This document shows, one piece after another, positions 32,213 to 41,587 of a stretch of DNA of 64,000 nucleotides. The notes under the pieces were generated by a model. It was not told the origin of the DNA. It ran no database searches and saw only the letters and a list, made by a program, of their open reading frames with translations. Numbering within the stretch: position 1 is the stretch's first letter; the number at the start of each line of letters is the position of its first letter. The DNA comes from Lysobacter sp. GX 14042 (lineage in GTDB: Bacteria; Pseudomonadota; Gammaproteobacteria; Xanthomonadales; Xanthomonadaceae), in the NCBI RefSeq assembly GCF_021390425.1, contig NZ_JAJUWY010000001.1, positions 620,001 through 684,000 of the forward strand. Reading direction: 5' to 3'. The position numbers and the translations under genes were made by a program.

Positions 32213-34057
32213 TCAGTCCAGTTCGCGCAGCAGGCGCGCGGCTTCCTGGCGCGAGGCCAGGTCGCCGCTGACCACCAGCTCGGTCAGCAACTGGCGGGCG
32301 CTGTCGCCGTCACCGAGGTCGAGATAGGCACGGGCAAGTTCCAGGCGCTCGTGACCGGGGGCTTCCGCCTGGAAGTCCGCCGGGTCGTCGACCGAACCGG
32401 TATCGGTTGTGACTGCCGGGCCAGCCGGGGCATCGCCGGGGCCGTCCGGGGGCAGGTCCGCGCGGTGTTCCTCCGCAGCCGGATCGACCCGCGGGCTCGC
32501 CACCGCGGGTGCAGTGGTTTCGGTCGCCTGGGGTGCGGCTGCGGGGCGCTCGTCCTCCGCCCCGCCGGCGTGCCATGCCGGAGCGGTGGCCGCCGCGGCC
32601 GGCGCACTGGCCGGGAAGGCCGAGGCGCGCGGATCCGACGCGACGGGCGCCTCCGCCGGCTCGACCGGGGCGCGGAACCGCGGCGCCTGGTCGGCCTTGC
32701 GGCGCATCAGCCAGCCACCCAGCAGAACCAGCAGCAGGAGTGCCCCGCCGCCGATCCACCAGCCGGTCCCGCTTGCCGGCGCGTCATGTTCGCGCGCCTG
32801 CGCCAGCTCGGCCTGGACCGATGCCAGCTCGTTGTCCTTCAGCGAGATCAACTCTCGCTGGTCGGCCTGGATCTTCTCCAGCTCCGCCAGGCGGCTCCTC
32901 ATCTCGTCCAGTTCCGCCTCGCGGGCGGCCAGGACCTCGTTGGCCTGCTGCAGTTCCTGTCGCATGGTGTCGCCTTCGCCCCCTTCGGAGATGCCGGAGC
33001 GGGTACCCGCCGCGGTCGCGTCGCTGGCGCCGGGCGGCACGATCTCCAGCCGCGCATCGGCGGCCGCTGCCTCCGGCCCGCCCTCCGCACCGGCCGTGTC
33101 GGGCGCATCGCCAGCCAGCTGTGTCGCCGTGCCCGCCCCGGCGGCGGGCTGCGCCACCGCCTGGTTCGCCTGGCGCCAGGCGCGGGTCTGTTCACGCACC
33201 TGGGCCAGCGCCTGGGCCGCATCGACCTCGGCCACCGTGCTTCCGCCGGGCACCCGCAGGACCGCCCCGGCGCGCAACAGGTGGATGTTGCCGTCGATGA
33301 ACGCGCCGGGGTTGGAGCGCAGCAGGGCGATCATCGCCTGCTCCAGGCTGCCCTCCAGTTCCAGGCTACGGGCGAGCTGCGAGAGCGTGTCGCCGGACTG
33401 GACCCGCACTTCGCCGGGCCGCTGCGCGGCTGTCGCCGGCGTGGGCGGCACGGGCACCGAGGCTGTCGCGACCGCCTGCGCCGGCGCCGGCGATTCCGTC
33501 GGCGGCTCCGCCGGTGCGTCCGATGCGGCGTCGGCCGGGCTTCCGTCCACGGGATCCGGCTCGTCCTGCGTGGCGCTGGCCGGCGCACGGACGATGGTGT
33601 TGGATGGCGCGGCCACCGGGGCCTGTACCGGCGGTGCCAGCGGCGCCGAAACGGTACGCGGCGCATCGACCAGTGCCGAGTACTCGCGCACCAGCCGGCC
33701 CTGCCCCCAGTCGACCTCGACCAGGAAGCTCAGCATCGGCTCGTCGATCGGTTGCGGGCTGGTGACCCGGATCACCGGCTGCCCGTCGTCGCCCAGCGCG
33801 AGGTTGAACTGCAGGTCGGCGACCACGCCACGCGGCGGATCCAGGCCGATGCGGGCGAAGGTCTCCGGCGAGGCCAGGCCGACCCTCAGCCGCTCGAGTT
33901 CGCCCGGGACACTGGAGACGACCGGAATCTCGGCAAGCAACGGCTCGCCCAGCCCGGACTTCAGGCGGATCTGGCCCAGGCCGAGCGCCGCGGCCGCCTG
34001 GCTGGCAAGCAGCAGCAGCACTGCGATCGCAATGCGGAACACCTTGTTCACTGTCAC
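32213..34057 (-). CDS. fimV: FimV-like polar hub protein with LysM domain
   Basis: FimV organises the cell pole and supports type IV pilus assembly and twitching. The 614-residue product has a signal peptide (about 1-24), the FimV N-terminal domain starting LGLGQIRLKSGLGEPL, a LysM domain (217-270) for peptidoglycan binding, a coiled coil (363-423), one membrane helix (431-451) and the C-terminal FimV/TPR domain (about 565-614). It is shorter than Pseudomonas FimV because the acidic cytoplasmic TPR region is reduced. The GTG start has GGAGG 7 bases upstream; 77 open codons further up are not signal-peptide-like. Confidence 0.9.
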   Translation of the reverse strand: MTVNKVFRIAIAVLLLLASQAAAALGLGQIRLKSGLGEPLLAEIPVVSSVPGELERLRVGLASPETFARIGLDPPRGVVADLQFNLALGDDGQPVIRVTSPQPIDEPMLSFLVEVDWGQGRLVREYSALVDAPRTVSAPLAPPVQAPVAAPSNTIVRAPASATQDEPDPVDGSPADAASDAPAEPPTESPAPAQAVATASVPVPPTPATAAQRPGEVRVQSGDTLSQLARSLELEGSLEQAMIALLRSNPGAFIDGNIHLLRAGAVLRVPGGSTVAEVDAAQALAQVREQTRAWRQANQAVAQPAAGAGTATQLAGDAPDTAGAEGGPEAAAADARLEIVPPGASDATAAGTRSGISEGGEGDTMRQELQQANEVLAAREAELDEMRSRLAELEKIQADQRELISLKDNELASVQAELAQAREHDAPASGTGWWIGGGALLLLVLLGGWLMRRKADQAPRFRAPVEPAEAPVASDPRASAFPASAPAAAATAPAWHAGGAEDERPAAAPQATETTAPAVASPRVDPAAEEHRADLPPDGPGDAPAGPAVTTDTGSVDDPADFQAEAPGHERLELARAYLDLGDGDSARQLLTELVVSGDLASRQEAARLLRELD

Positions 34058-34130
34058 GCGCGGCCCTCCCCTGGCGGCGACTCTAGCGGCGACGGCCGGC
34101 ACCGGCAACGCGGCGACGGCGGCACGGCCG

Positions 34131-35162
34131 TCAACCGGCGCCCCCGTTCCGCGCCGCGTGGACCCGTTCGGCCAGTTGCACCGCATTGAGCGCGGCGCCC
34201 TTGCGGATGTTGTCGGCCACCACCCACAGCGCCAGCCCGCGCGGGTGCGAGGGGTCCTCGCGGATCCGCCCGACGTAGACCGGGTCATGCCCCGAGGCGT
34301 GGGTCACCGGCGTGGGATAGCCGCCATCGCGGCGCTCATCGACCACCTCGACACCGGGTGCCTCGCGCAGCAGCGCGCGCACCGCCTCGGCGGTGAGCTT
34401 GTCGCGGGTCTCGATGTGCAACGCCTCGGAATGGCCATAGAACACCGGCACCCGGACCACGGTCGCGTTCACCCCGATCAAGTCGTCGCCGAGGATACGC
34501 CGGGTCTCGTGGACCAGCTTCATCTCCTCCGTGGTGTAGCCGTTGTCGCAGAACCCGCCGCCCTGCGGGAACACGTTGAATGCGATCTGCACCGGGTAGA
34601 CCTCCGGCGAGGCCTCGCGGAAGCTGAGCATCGCGGCGGTCTGCCGCCCCAGCTCCTCCAGCGCGTCGCGCCCGGTGCCGGACACCGACTGGTAGGTGGC
34701 CACGTTGATCCGCTCGATGCCCGCCGCCCGGTGCAGCGGCGCGAGCGCCACCAGCATCTGGATGGTCGAGCAGTTGGGGTTGGCGATGATGCCCTTCGGC
34801 CTGTCGGCCAGCGCCTCAGGGTTCACCTCGGCCACCACCAGCGGGACCGCGGGGTCGTCGCGGAACGCAGAGGAGTTGTCGATCACCGTCGCCCCGGCCG
34901 CCGCGAAGCGCGGCGCGTGCGCGCGGGCAGCCTCGCTGCCGGCGGAGAACAGGGCGATGTCGATGCCCTCCGGATCGAACGTCGCCAGGTCCTCGACCAG
35001 CACCTGGCGCCCGGCGAACTCCAGCCGCTCGCCGGCCGAGCGCGCGCTGGCCAGCAGCCGCAACTGCGCCACCGGGAACGAGCGCTCCTCCAGGGTCCTC
35101 AGCAATGCCTCGCCGACCACACCGGTGGCACCAACGACAGCGACGTTCACGGGATCATGCAT
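34131..35162 (-). CDS. asd: aspartate-semialdehyde dehydrogenase
   Basis: NADPH-dependent reduction of aspartyl phosphate to the semialdehyde, the branch to lysine/diaminopimelate, threonine and methionine. The 343-residue product has the nucleotide-binding GATGVVGEALL and the active-site Cys131 in NPNCSTIQ, and ends within normal length. It is 48 bases after aroC and 73 bases before the fimV-like gene. Confidence 0.97.
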   Translation of the reverse strand: MHDPVNVAVVGATGVVGEALLRTLEERSFPVAQLRLLASARSAGERLEFAGRQVLVEDLATFDPEGIDIALFSAGSEAARAHAPRFAAAGATVIDNSSAFRDDPAVPLVVAEVNPEALADRPKGIIANPNCSTIQMLVALAPLHRAAGIERINVATYQSVSGTGRDALEELGRQTAAMLSFREASPEVYPVQIAFNVFPQGGGFCDNGYTTEEMKLVHETRRILGDDLIGVNATVVRVPVFYGHSEALHIETRDKLTAEAVRALLREAPGVEVVDERRDGGYPTPVTHASGHDPVYVGRIREDPSHPRGLALWVVADNIRKGAALNAVQLAERVHAARNGGAG

Positions 35163-35210
35163 CTGGGGGCTCGCGGGTCAAAGACAGCAGCTTAAAGGGT
35201 TGTACCGGCA

Positions 35211-36320
35211 TCACGCAGTCGGGCGGTCCTGCCCCGGGACCCGGGGCGTGACCGGGCCGACATCGGCGCACTGGGCGCGGTGGCGCAACGCCTGGTCCAT
35301 CAGCACCAGCGCGACCATGGCCTCGCAGATGGGGGTGGCACGGATGCCGACGCAGGGATCGTGGCGCCCGGTGGTGACGACCTCGACCGGGTTGCCCTCC
35401 ACGTCCAGGCTGGCGACCGGCAGGCGCAGGCTGGAGGTGGGCTTGAAGGCCACCGAGCAGCGCAGCGGCTGGCCGCTGCTGATGCCGCCGAGCACGCCGC
35501 CGGCGTGGTTGGAGCCGAACCCCCCGGCGCCGATCACATCCCGGTGCCCACTGCCGCGCTGGGCGACCGAAGCAAAGCCGTCGCCGACCTCCACGCCCTT
35601 GGCCGCGTTGATGCCCATCAGCGCCGCGGCCAGGGCGGCGTCGAGCTTGCCGTAGACCGGCTCGCCCCAGCCCGGCGGCACGCCCTCGGCGACCACGTCC
35701 ACCCGCGCGCCGACCGAGTCGCCGGACTTGCGCAGCGCGTCCATGTACGCCTCCAGTTCCGGTACCTGCGGCGCGTGCGGCCAGAAGAACGGGTTGCCTT
35801 CGATCGCAGCCGGGTCGAAGCCGTCGGGCAGCAGTTCGCCAAGCTGCGACAACCAGCCCTGGATGCGCACCCCGTGGCGCCGGGCCAGCCACTTCTTCGC
35901 GATCACCCCGGCGGCCACCCGCATGGTGGTCTCGCGCGCCGAGGACCGCCCGCCACCACGCGGGTCGCGGATCCCGTACTTCTGCCAGTAGGTGTAATCG
36001 GCGTGGCCGGGCCGGAAGCGGTCGGCGATCCTGGTGTAGTCGCGGCTGCGCGCATCGGTGTTGCGCACCAGCAGCGCGATCGGCGTGCCGGTGGTCAGTC
36101 CTCCGTACACCCCCGACAGGATCTCCACCTCGTCGGCCTCGCGCCGCGCCGAGGTGTGCCGGCTCCGCCCGGTCGCGCGCCGCTCCAGGTCGTGGCGGAA
36201 GTCCTCCGCCGCCAGTTCGAGCCCGGGTGGGCAGCCGTCCACCACGCAGCCGATCGCCGGCCCGTGGCTCTCGCCGAAGGTGGTGACCGCGAACAGTGTC
36301 CCGAAGGTGTTGCTGCCCAT
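35211..36320 (-). CDS. aroC: chorismate synthase
   Basis: Last enzyme of the shikimate pathway, forming chorismate with reduced FMN as catalyst. The 369-residue product has the three family signatures: [32 protein letters not shown]...[11 protein letters not shown] and the C-terminal [19 protein letters not shown] with [13 protein letters not shown]. It feeds the trp genes downstream. It follows prmB by 39 bases. Confidence 0.97.
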   Translation of the reverse strand: MGSNTFGTLFAVTTFGESHGPAIGCVVDGCPPGLELAAEDFRHDLERRATGRSRHTSARREADEVEILSGVYGGLTTGTPIALLVRNTDARSRDYTRIADRFRPGHADYTYWQKYGIRDPRGGGRSSARETTMRVAAGVIAKKWLARRHGVRIQGWLSQLGELLPDGFDPAAIEGNPFFWPHAPQVPELEAYMDALRKSGDSVGARVDVVAEGVPPGWGEPVYGKLDAALAAALMGINAAKGVEVGDGFASVAQRGSGHRDVIGAGGFGSNHAGGVLGGISSGQPLRCSVAFKPTSSLRLPVASLDVEGNPVEVVTTGRHDPCVGIRATPICEAMVALVLMDQALRHRAQCADVGPVTPRVPGQDRPTA

Positions 36321-36359
36321 GCGTACTCCCTGCCGCCGCTCCCGCGGCGCCTGTGGACC

Positions 36360-37307
36360 TCAGGCGCGGGCGTCGGCCAGCGCGCGGATGCGCTCGTGGT
36401 GCTCGAGCAGGTCGGCGCGCTCGGCCACGAAGATGCCCATCTGGCCGACCTTGAACTCGACCCAGGCCAGCGGCAGTTCCGGCAGCAGCCGGACCAGGGC
36501 GTGCTCGGCCTCGCCCACTTCGCAGACCAGCAGGCCGTCTTCGGACAGGTGCCGCGGTGCGTCGCGCATGATCCTCAGTGCCAGGTCCAGGCCGTCGTCG
36601 CCGGCACGCAAGCCCAGTTCGGGCTCGTGCGCGTACTCCGGCGGCAGGGCGTCGGTCTCCTCGTGGGTGACGTAGGGCGGGTTGGTGACGATCAGGTCGT
36701 AGACCTCGCCTTCCAGGCCCTGGAACAGGTCCGAGCGGCGCAGCTGCACGTTGCCTGCCTCCAGCCGCTCCCGGTTCTCGGCGGCCAGCGACAGCGCATC
36801 CGCGTCGATGTCGGCGCCGGTGACCTCCCAGTCGGGGTTGTAGTGGCCCATCGCGATGGCGATGCAGCCCGAGCCGGTGCACAGGTCCAGCGCCCGCCGC
36901 ACCTCGCGCCCGCCAAGCCAGGGCTCGAAGCCGGCCTCGATCAACTCGGCGATCGGCGAACGCGGCACCAGCGCGCGCGGGTCGGAGCTGAAGCTCAGGC
37001 CGGCGAACCAGGCCTCGCCGGTCAGGTAGGCAACCGGGACGCGGTCGTTGATGCGGCGCTCGAACAGCTCCAGCACCCGGGCCTTCTCGTCGCTGGTGAC
37101 CTTCGAGGCGCCGTAGACCGGGCTGAGGTCGTGGGGCATCGACACTGCGTGCAGCACCAGCTGGGTCGCCTCGTCCAGGCCGTTGTCGTAGCTGTGGCCG
37201 AAGGTCAGCCCGGCCTCGGCGAAGCGGCTGGCGCCGAAACGGATCAGGTCGATGATCGAGAGCGGCTCGAAGCGGGCGGCGGAAAGGTCGACGCGGTCGG
37301 CGGTCAT
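36360..37307 (-). CDS. prmB: ribosomal protein L3 N5-glutamine methyltransferase
   Basis: SAM-dependent methylation of a glutamine in ribosomal protein L3. The 315-residue product has the Rossmann SAM motif DLCTGSGCIA (141-150) and the glutamine-binding NPPY (209-212). Residues 1-100 form the substrate-recognition helical domain of the PrmB rather than PrmC type. The open frame extends to 38036, but ATG 37307 is the family start and has a promoter just upstream. PrmB-aroC linkage is common in gammaproteobacteria. Confidence 0.95.
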   Translation of the reverse strand: MTADRVDLSAARFEPLSIIDLIRFGASRFAEAGLTFGHSYDNGLDEATQLVLHAVSMPHDLSPVYGASKVTSDEKARVLELFERRINDRVPVAYLTGEAWFAGLSFSSDPRALVPRSPIAELIEAGFEPWLGGREVRRALDLCTGSGCIAIAMGHYNPDWEVTGADIDADALSLAAENRERLEAGNVQLRRSDLFQGLEGEVYDLIVTNPPYVTHEETDALPPEYAHEPELGLRAGDDGLDLALRIMRDAPRHLSEDGLLVCEVGEAEHALVRLLPELPLAWVEFKVGQMGIFVAERADLLEHHERIRALADARA

Positions 37308-37346
37308 GTGTGGGAGGCCGGCTGAAGGTTGCTGTGAAGGCCGCCG

Positions 37347-37352
37347 ATTATA
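37347..37352 (-). promoter_or_regulatory. -10 element of the prmB promoter
   Basis: Consensus TATAAT on the minus strand, 40 bases from the prmB ATG, in the 97-base divergent gap to the Sco gene. No good -35 is seen at 16-18 bases upstream. Confidence 0.45.
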
Positions 37353-37404
37353 GCGGCCGCCCCCGGCTATCATGGCCGGCGCAACCGTTCCCGAAGGTCC
37401 CGCC

Positions 37405-38055
37405 ATGTTCAACCGCACTGCCCTCGCCGTCGTGCTGATCGCCGTGGCCGCCGGCCTCGGGCTGGTCGCCGCGCAGCGTTTCTTCAACCAGGCCGAGGTC
37501 CCCTCGCAGTGGCCGCAGACCAGCGCGGTGCGGCTGTTCGAGCCGGCGCGCGAACTCCCGGATTTCAGCCTGCGCCAGTCCGACGGCACCGACCTGGTTC
37601 CCGGTGAGCTGCACGGCCACTGGACCCTGGTGTTCATCGGCTTCACCCATTGTCCCGACATCTGCCCGATGACCCTGGCCCAGCTGTCGCAGGCACAGAG
37701 GCAATGGGAGGCGCTGCCCGAGGCCACCCGCCCGCGGGTGCTGTTCGTTTCGGTCGACCCGGAGCGCGACACCCCCGACCGCATCGGCGAGTACGCCCAC
37801 CACTTCCACCGCGACACCCTGGCGGCGACCGCGGACATTCCGGCGCTGGAGAAGTTCACCCGCTCGCTGAGCCTGGTGTTCGCCAAGGTGCCGGCCGCCG
37901 AGGGCGCGCCCGCCGACCAGTACACCGTCGACCACAGTGCCTCGATCGCGCTGCTCGACCCGCAGGGCCGGATGACCGGCGTGGTCCAGCCACCGCTGGA
38001 CATCCCGACGATCGCCGCCGACCTGCAAGCCCTCACCGAAGCCAGCGCACCCTGA
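37405..38055 (+). CDS. SCO1/SenC-type copper chaperone
   Basis: Thioredoxin-fold, membrane-anchored protein that delivers copper to the CuA site of cytochrome oxidase, or keeps it reduced. The 216-residue product has an N-terminal membrane anchor (about 5-23) and the copper ligands Cys83 and Cys87 in THCPDICP and His177 in VDHSAS. The ATG at 37405 starts directly before the anchor; an in-frame upstream ATG at 37372 adds 11 unlikely residues. It is 4 bases before psd, so the two form an operon. No oxidase genes are in the window. Confidence 0.93.
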   Translation: MFNRTALAVVLIAVAAGLGLVAAQRFFNQAEVPSQWPQTSAVRLFEPARELPDFSLRQSDGTDLVPGELHGHWTLVFIGFTHCPDICPMTLAQLSQAQRQWEALPEATRPRVLFVSVDPERDTPDRIGEYAHHFHRDTLAATADIPALEKFTRSLSLVFAKVPAAEGAPADQYTVDHSASIALLDPQGRMTGVVQPPLDIPTIAADLQALTEASAP

Positions 38056-38059
38056 CCGC

Positions 38060-38917
38060 ATGAGCCTGACCACCCGCCTGACCCATGTGCTGCCGCACCG
38101 GCTGCTGTCCTCGCTGGCCCGGCGCCTGGCGTACTCGGAGGATGCCCGCACCAGTGCGTGGCTGATCGACACCGTGACCCGGCGCTTCGGCGTCGACCTG
38201 TCCGAGGCCGAGCAGTCCGACCCGCGCGGCTACTCCAGTTTCAATGCCTTCTTCACCCGGGCGCTTCGCGAGGGCGCCCGGGTCGCCGAGGCGGACCCGC
38301 GGGCCCTGCTGATGCCGGCCGACGGCCGGATCAGCCAGGCCGGGCCGATCGGCAGCGGCGACGGGGCGGGCCGCATCTTCCAGGCCAAGGGCCAGTCGTT
38401 CACCGCGGCCGAACTGCTGGCCGACCCCGGGTACGCCCGGGTCTTCCATGGCGGCCTGTTCGCCACCGTGTACCTGTCCCCGCGCGACTACCACCGGGTG
38501 CACATGCCGTGGACCGGGACACTGCTGGAGACCGTGCACGTCCCCGGCCGGCTGTTCAGTGTCGGTCCGGCGGCGGTCGCCCATATCCCGCGGCTGTTCG
38601 CCCGCAACGAGCGCCTGGTGTGCCACTTCGACACCGGCTTCGGGCCGATGGCGATGGTGATGGTCGGCGCGATGCTGGTCTCGGGCGTGGAAACGGTGTG
38701 GAGCGGGATCGAGATCCCGGGGTATGGCCACAGCGTCCGCCGCACCGATTACCGCGGCCGCGGCATCACCCTGGAGCGTTTCGCCGAAATGGCGCGCTTC
38801 AACTACGGCTCGACCGTCATCGTGCTGCTGCCGCCGGGCGTGGCCGAGCTCGCGCCAGGGCTGGAGGCCGAGTCGCCGGTGCGGCTGGGACAGCGCCTGG
38901 CGACCCTGCGCGGCTGA
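38060..38917 (+). CDS. psd: phosphatidylserine decarboxylase proenzyme
   Basis: Inner-membrane enzyme forming phosphatidylethanolamine. The 285-residue proenzyme has the self-cleavage triplet Gly250-Ser251-Thr252, which makes the pyruvoyl group, and the triad residues Asp88 in PADGR and His144/His147 in DYHRVHMP. The usual LGST is here YGST. It is the second gene after the Sco protein and converges on the lytic transglycosylase with a 12-base gap. Confidence 0.96.
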   Translation: MSLTTRLTHVLPHRLLSSLARRLAYSEDARTSAWLIDTVTRRFGVDLSEAEQSDPRGYSSFNAFFTRALREGARVAEADPRALLMPADGRISQAGPIGSGDGAGRIFQAKGQSFTAAELLADPGYARVFHGGLFATVYLSPRDYHRVHMPWTGTLLETVHVPGRLFSVGPAAVAHIPRLFARNERLVCHFDTGFGPMAMVMVGAMLVSGVETVWSGIEIPGYGHSVRRTDYRGRGITLERFAEMARFNYGSTVIVLLPPGVAELAPGLEAESPVRLGQRLATLRG

Positions 38918-38929
38918 CCGCCCCTCCGG

Positions 38930-40285
38930 CTAGCCCTCGTCCGGCGCCAGCTCGGGCGCGACCGGGGCGACCGCTGGCGCCCCGCCCCGGATTACCGCCG
39001 CTTCCGGATTGCTCGACACCAGGGTGCGTGCCAGCTCCGCGCGCCGTCCCTCCAGGCAGTGGCGCCTGTACAGGCCGTTGATGCGGGCGGTCGACATCAG
39101 CGTGGTGCCGGCGGCGATCACGTCGTCGGCGCGGTAGCGGGGATTGAGGTTGCGCAGGGCGCGCATGTAGCCCTCGTGCACGCCGTTGTTGCCCAGGCAG
39201 ATGGTGAGCTGGTAGATCGACGCCGGCTGCTCGAGCACCAGCGCCGCCGGGCGCACGTTGACCTTCGGCAGGTCCAGGCCGTACTCCTTCGGATGCAGGA
39301 ACAGCCAGGCCGCGGCAATCACCATCGGCACGTAGTCGCGGGTCTCGGCCGGGAACTGGCGGTAGACCTCCTCGTGCCAGAAGCTCCTGCCGGGGTTCTC
39401 GCGGTGGATCCGGCGTGCCCGGCCCTCGCCGCCGTTGTAGGCCGCCAGCGCCATTTCAATGCTGCGGTTGAGCTCGCCCAGGCGCTCGTTGAGGTAGGCC
39501 ACGCTGGCCCCGGACGCGGCGTACGGGTCGTAGCGGGTGTCGAAGCCCGAACCGTCCTCGCCCAGTCCGAAACGATGCCCGGTCGTGTACATGAACTGCA
39601 TCGGCCCGGCGGCCCCGGCGCGCGAGGTCGAATGCACCCGGCCGCCGGATTCCTTGGCCATGATCCCGAACAGCAGCGCCTCCGGCAGCCCGGCCCGTTC
39701 GTAATGCGGCCACATGCGGTGGCGCAGGTACTGGTAGTTCTCGTAGCTGGCGACGAAGGCGCCGCGCATGTCGGTCAGCCAGCGCCGGATGCCCTCCTGC
39801 ACCGCCGGGTTGAACTCCACCAGGCGGTCGAAGTCGTGGCGGTTGTCGCCGCCGATCAGCGCCGCCGCACGCGCCGCCTCGGGCACGTCCTCCAGCACCG
39901 GGTGCACGTGGTGGTCGAGCTCGTCGGCCTGCAGTGTCTCGACGCCCGCCTCGATATCGGCATGCACCTTGAGCAGGCGCTTGTAGCTGGTGGCCAGCGT
40001 GGGCACCGAGCAGCCACGCAGCGCGCCGCAGGCGCTGATGATGTCCTCCATGTCCTCCAGCGCGGCATCGGCTTCCGCGGTGCCCCGCGGGTCGGCGTTG
40101 GCGATGTGCACCATCGCCTCGCGGTAGCCGGCTTCGGCCGCTTCCATGCGGGCGGCCAGTTCCTGCGCCGCCTCGCGGTCGCGGCGGGACTGGGCATGGG
40201 CGTCGGAAACCGGCAGCAGCAGGACGAGCGCAAGCGCCGGCGCCAGGCCGCGCGCCAGCGCCGGGAGGGGGGAACGATGGGTCAT
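38930..40285 (-). CDS. SLT-domain lytic transglycosylase (MltD-like)
   Basis: Cleaves the MurNAc-GlcNAc bond of peptidoglycan. The 451-residue product has a signal peptide (about 1-31, cleavage after HAHA or nearby) without a lipobox, a helical N-terminal region, and the SLT domain: catalytic Glu212 in AKESGGR, then AGAAGPMQFM and ALAAYNGGEGR. About 170 residues follow with a LysM-like stretch (YQLTICLGNN...ADDVIAAGTTLMS), and the protein ends in a Pro/Ala tail. It starts at ATG 40285; the longer open frame upstream is not secretory. It is divergent from the NlpE-like gene. Confidence 0.88.
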   Translation of the reverse strand: MTHRSPLPALARGLAPALALVLLLPVSDAHAQSRRDREAAQELAARMEAAEAGYREAMVHIANADPRGTAEADAALEDMEDIISACGALRGCSVPTLATSYKRLLKVHADIEAGVETLQADELDHHVHPVLEDVPEAARAAALIGGDNRHDFDRLVEFNPAVQEGIRRWLTDMRGAFVASYENYQYLRHRMWPHYERAGLPEALLFGIMAKESGGRVHSTSRAGAAGPMQFMYTTGHRFGLGEDGSGFDTRYDPYAASGASVAYLNERLGELNRSIEMALAAYNGGEGRARRIHRENPGRSFWHEEVYRQFPAETRDYVPMVIAAAWLFLHPKEYGLDLPKVNVRPAALVLEQPASIYQLTICLGNNGVHEGYMRALRNLNPRYRADDVIAAGTTLMSTARINGLYRRHCLEGRRAELARTLVSSNPEAAVIRGGAPAVAPVAPELAPDEG

Positions 40286-40484
40286 GTCGACTGCGGAGAG
40301 ACCAGGCAGCCGGCAGGGTAAGCCGCCGTGGCACGGGGCCGCAATCGCGCGCAGCGGCCGGCCTGTCACGATCCGGCGACCGCGGCCCGGCCATGCCGGA
40401 TCGCCCCGTCGGCCACGACGCACTCGGCAGCGGCGAGGCACCGGGGTATGGTCGAAAGCACGCCCCAAGCGACAGGAGTGACCG

Positions 40485-40985
40485 ATGTCCCGCAAAATCC
40501 TCATTGCCGCCTGCCTTGCCGCGCTCGCTACGGCCGGTTGCCAGCCGTCCGGCACCGCCGACGCCCCCGGTGGGAGCACAACCGCGGCCAGCGATGCCGC
40601 ACCGGCCGATGTGATGCCGGTCGACACCCCGTCCCCGCGGGCGGATGCAGATGCACCGGCGCTCGACATGCCGGCCATGGCCGGCACCTTCGAGGGCACC
40701 CTGCCATGCGCAGACTGCCCGGGCATCGACACCACCCTGGTGCTGGCCCCGGACGGGACCTTCCAGCTGACCGACGCGTACCAGGAACGCGACGCCAGCA
40801 ACACCACCGAGGGCACCTGGAGCGTGGAGGCGGACAACCGCCGCATCCGCCTGGATCCAGGCAACAAGGACGACGTGGACCGGCTGTTCGCGATCGAGTC
40901 CGCTTCGCGCATCGTCATGCTCGGGGCGGATGGCGAACCCGCCGCCAGCGGACTCGATTACAGCCTCGAGCGCCGCTCGCCATGA
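40485..40985 (+). CDS. NlpE-like copper/envelope-stress lipoprotein
   Basis: Predicted outer-membrane lipoprotein. The 166-residue product has a lipobox ending at Cys19 (LATAGC), a disordered Ala/Pro/Asp linker (20-62), and an NlpE N-terminal-type domain starting [17 protein letters not shown] with the CxxC pair Cys75/Cys78 that in E. coli NlpE senses surface contact and redox or copper stress. The NlpE C-terminal domain is absent, as in many short homologues. AGGAG is 7 bases before the ATG. It lies in front of greB (40 bases). Confidence 0.87.
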   Translation: MSRKILIAACLAALATAGCQPSGTADAPGGSTTAASDAAPADVMPVDTPSPRADADAPALDMPAMAGTFEGTLPCADCPGIDTTLVLAPDGTFQLTDAYQERDASNTTEGTWSVEADNRRIRLDPGNKDDVDRLFAIESASRIVMLGADGEPAASGLDYSLERRSP

Positions 40986-41025
40986 GCATCGACGGACGAT
41001 CACCCGCACGTCCACGGACCACTGG

Positions 41026-41532
41026 ATGAGCCGCTGGCGACCGCCCCCGGAGAAGAGCACCCCGCTGATCTCCCGGGCCGGCCACGACCGGCTGAAGGCC
41101 GAGCTGGACGAGCTGTGGCGGGTGAAGCGGCCGGAGGTGGTGAAGGCGCTCGCCGCCGCCGCCGCCGAGGGCGACCGCTCGGAGAACGCGGAGTACACCT
41201 ACCGCAAGAAGCAGCTGGGCGAGATCGACCGGCGGGTGCGCTACCTGGGCAAGCGGGTGCCGGCACTGAAGGTCGTGGAGGCGGTCCCCGCCGATCCGGA
41301 GGCGGTGTTCTTCGGCGCGACGGTGGAGCTGGAGGACGTGGAAACCGGCGAGAGCCACCGCTACCGCATCGTCGGCCCCGACGAGACCGACGCCAGGCTG
41401 GGCTGGATCAGCATCGACTCCCCGCTGGCGCGGGCCATGCTCAAGAAGCGCATCGACGATGAGTTCACCGCCGAACTCCCCGGCGGCCCCCGGTCCTACG
41501 CCATCGTCGCCGTCGAATACCTGGCCCCGTAG
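41026..41532 (+). CDS. greB: transcription elongation factor GreB
   Basis: Rescues backtracked RNA polymerase by stimulating transcript cleavage. The 168-residue product has the N-terminal coiled coil with the acidic tip ([31 protein letters not shown], split here by its tip) and the FKBP-like C-terminal domain with [23 protein letters not shown]. The LWRVKRPEV stretch favours GreB over GreA. A frame open upstream overlaps the lipoprotein gene; ATG 41026 is the family start. Confidence 0.93.
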   Translation: MSRWRPPPEKSTPLISRAGHDRLKAELDELWRVKRPEVVKALAAAAAEGDRSENAEYTYRKKQLGEIDRRVRYLGKRVPALKVVEAVPADPEAVFFGATVELEDVETGESHRYRIVGPDETDARLGWISIDSPLARAMLKKRIDDEFTAELPGGPRSYAIVAVEYLAP

Positions 41533-41542
41533 GGACCCCGAA

Positions 41543-41574
41543 GGGTGCGATAGGCGGAACGCCGTATCGCGCCC
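41543..41574. repeat. REP-like palindrome between greB and rimO
   Basis: Imperfect palindrome with 14-15-base arms (41543-41556, 41560-41574), a GAA loop and one bulge, in the 55-base convergent gap. It has the form of Xanthomonad/Pseudomonad REP elements (GTGCGATA...TATCGCGCC). It could serve as a two-way transcription stop, though no T tract follows. Confidence 0.55.
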
Positions 41575-41587
41575 TACATAGGTGCGA

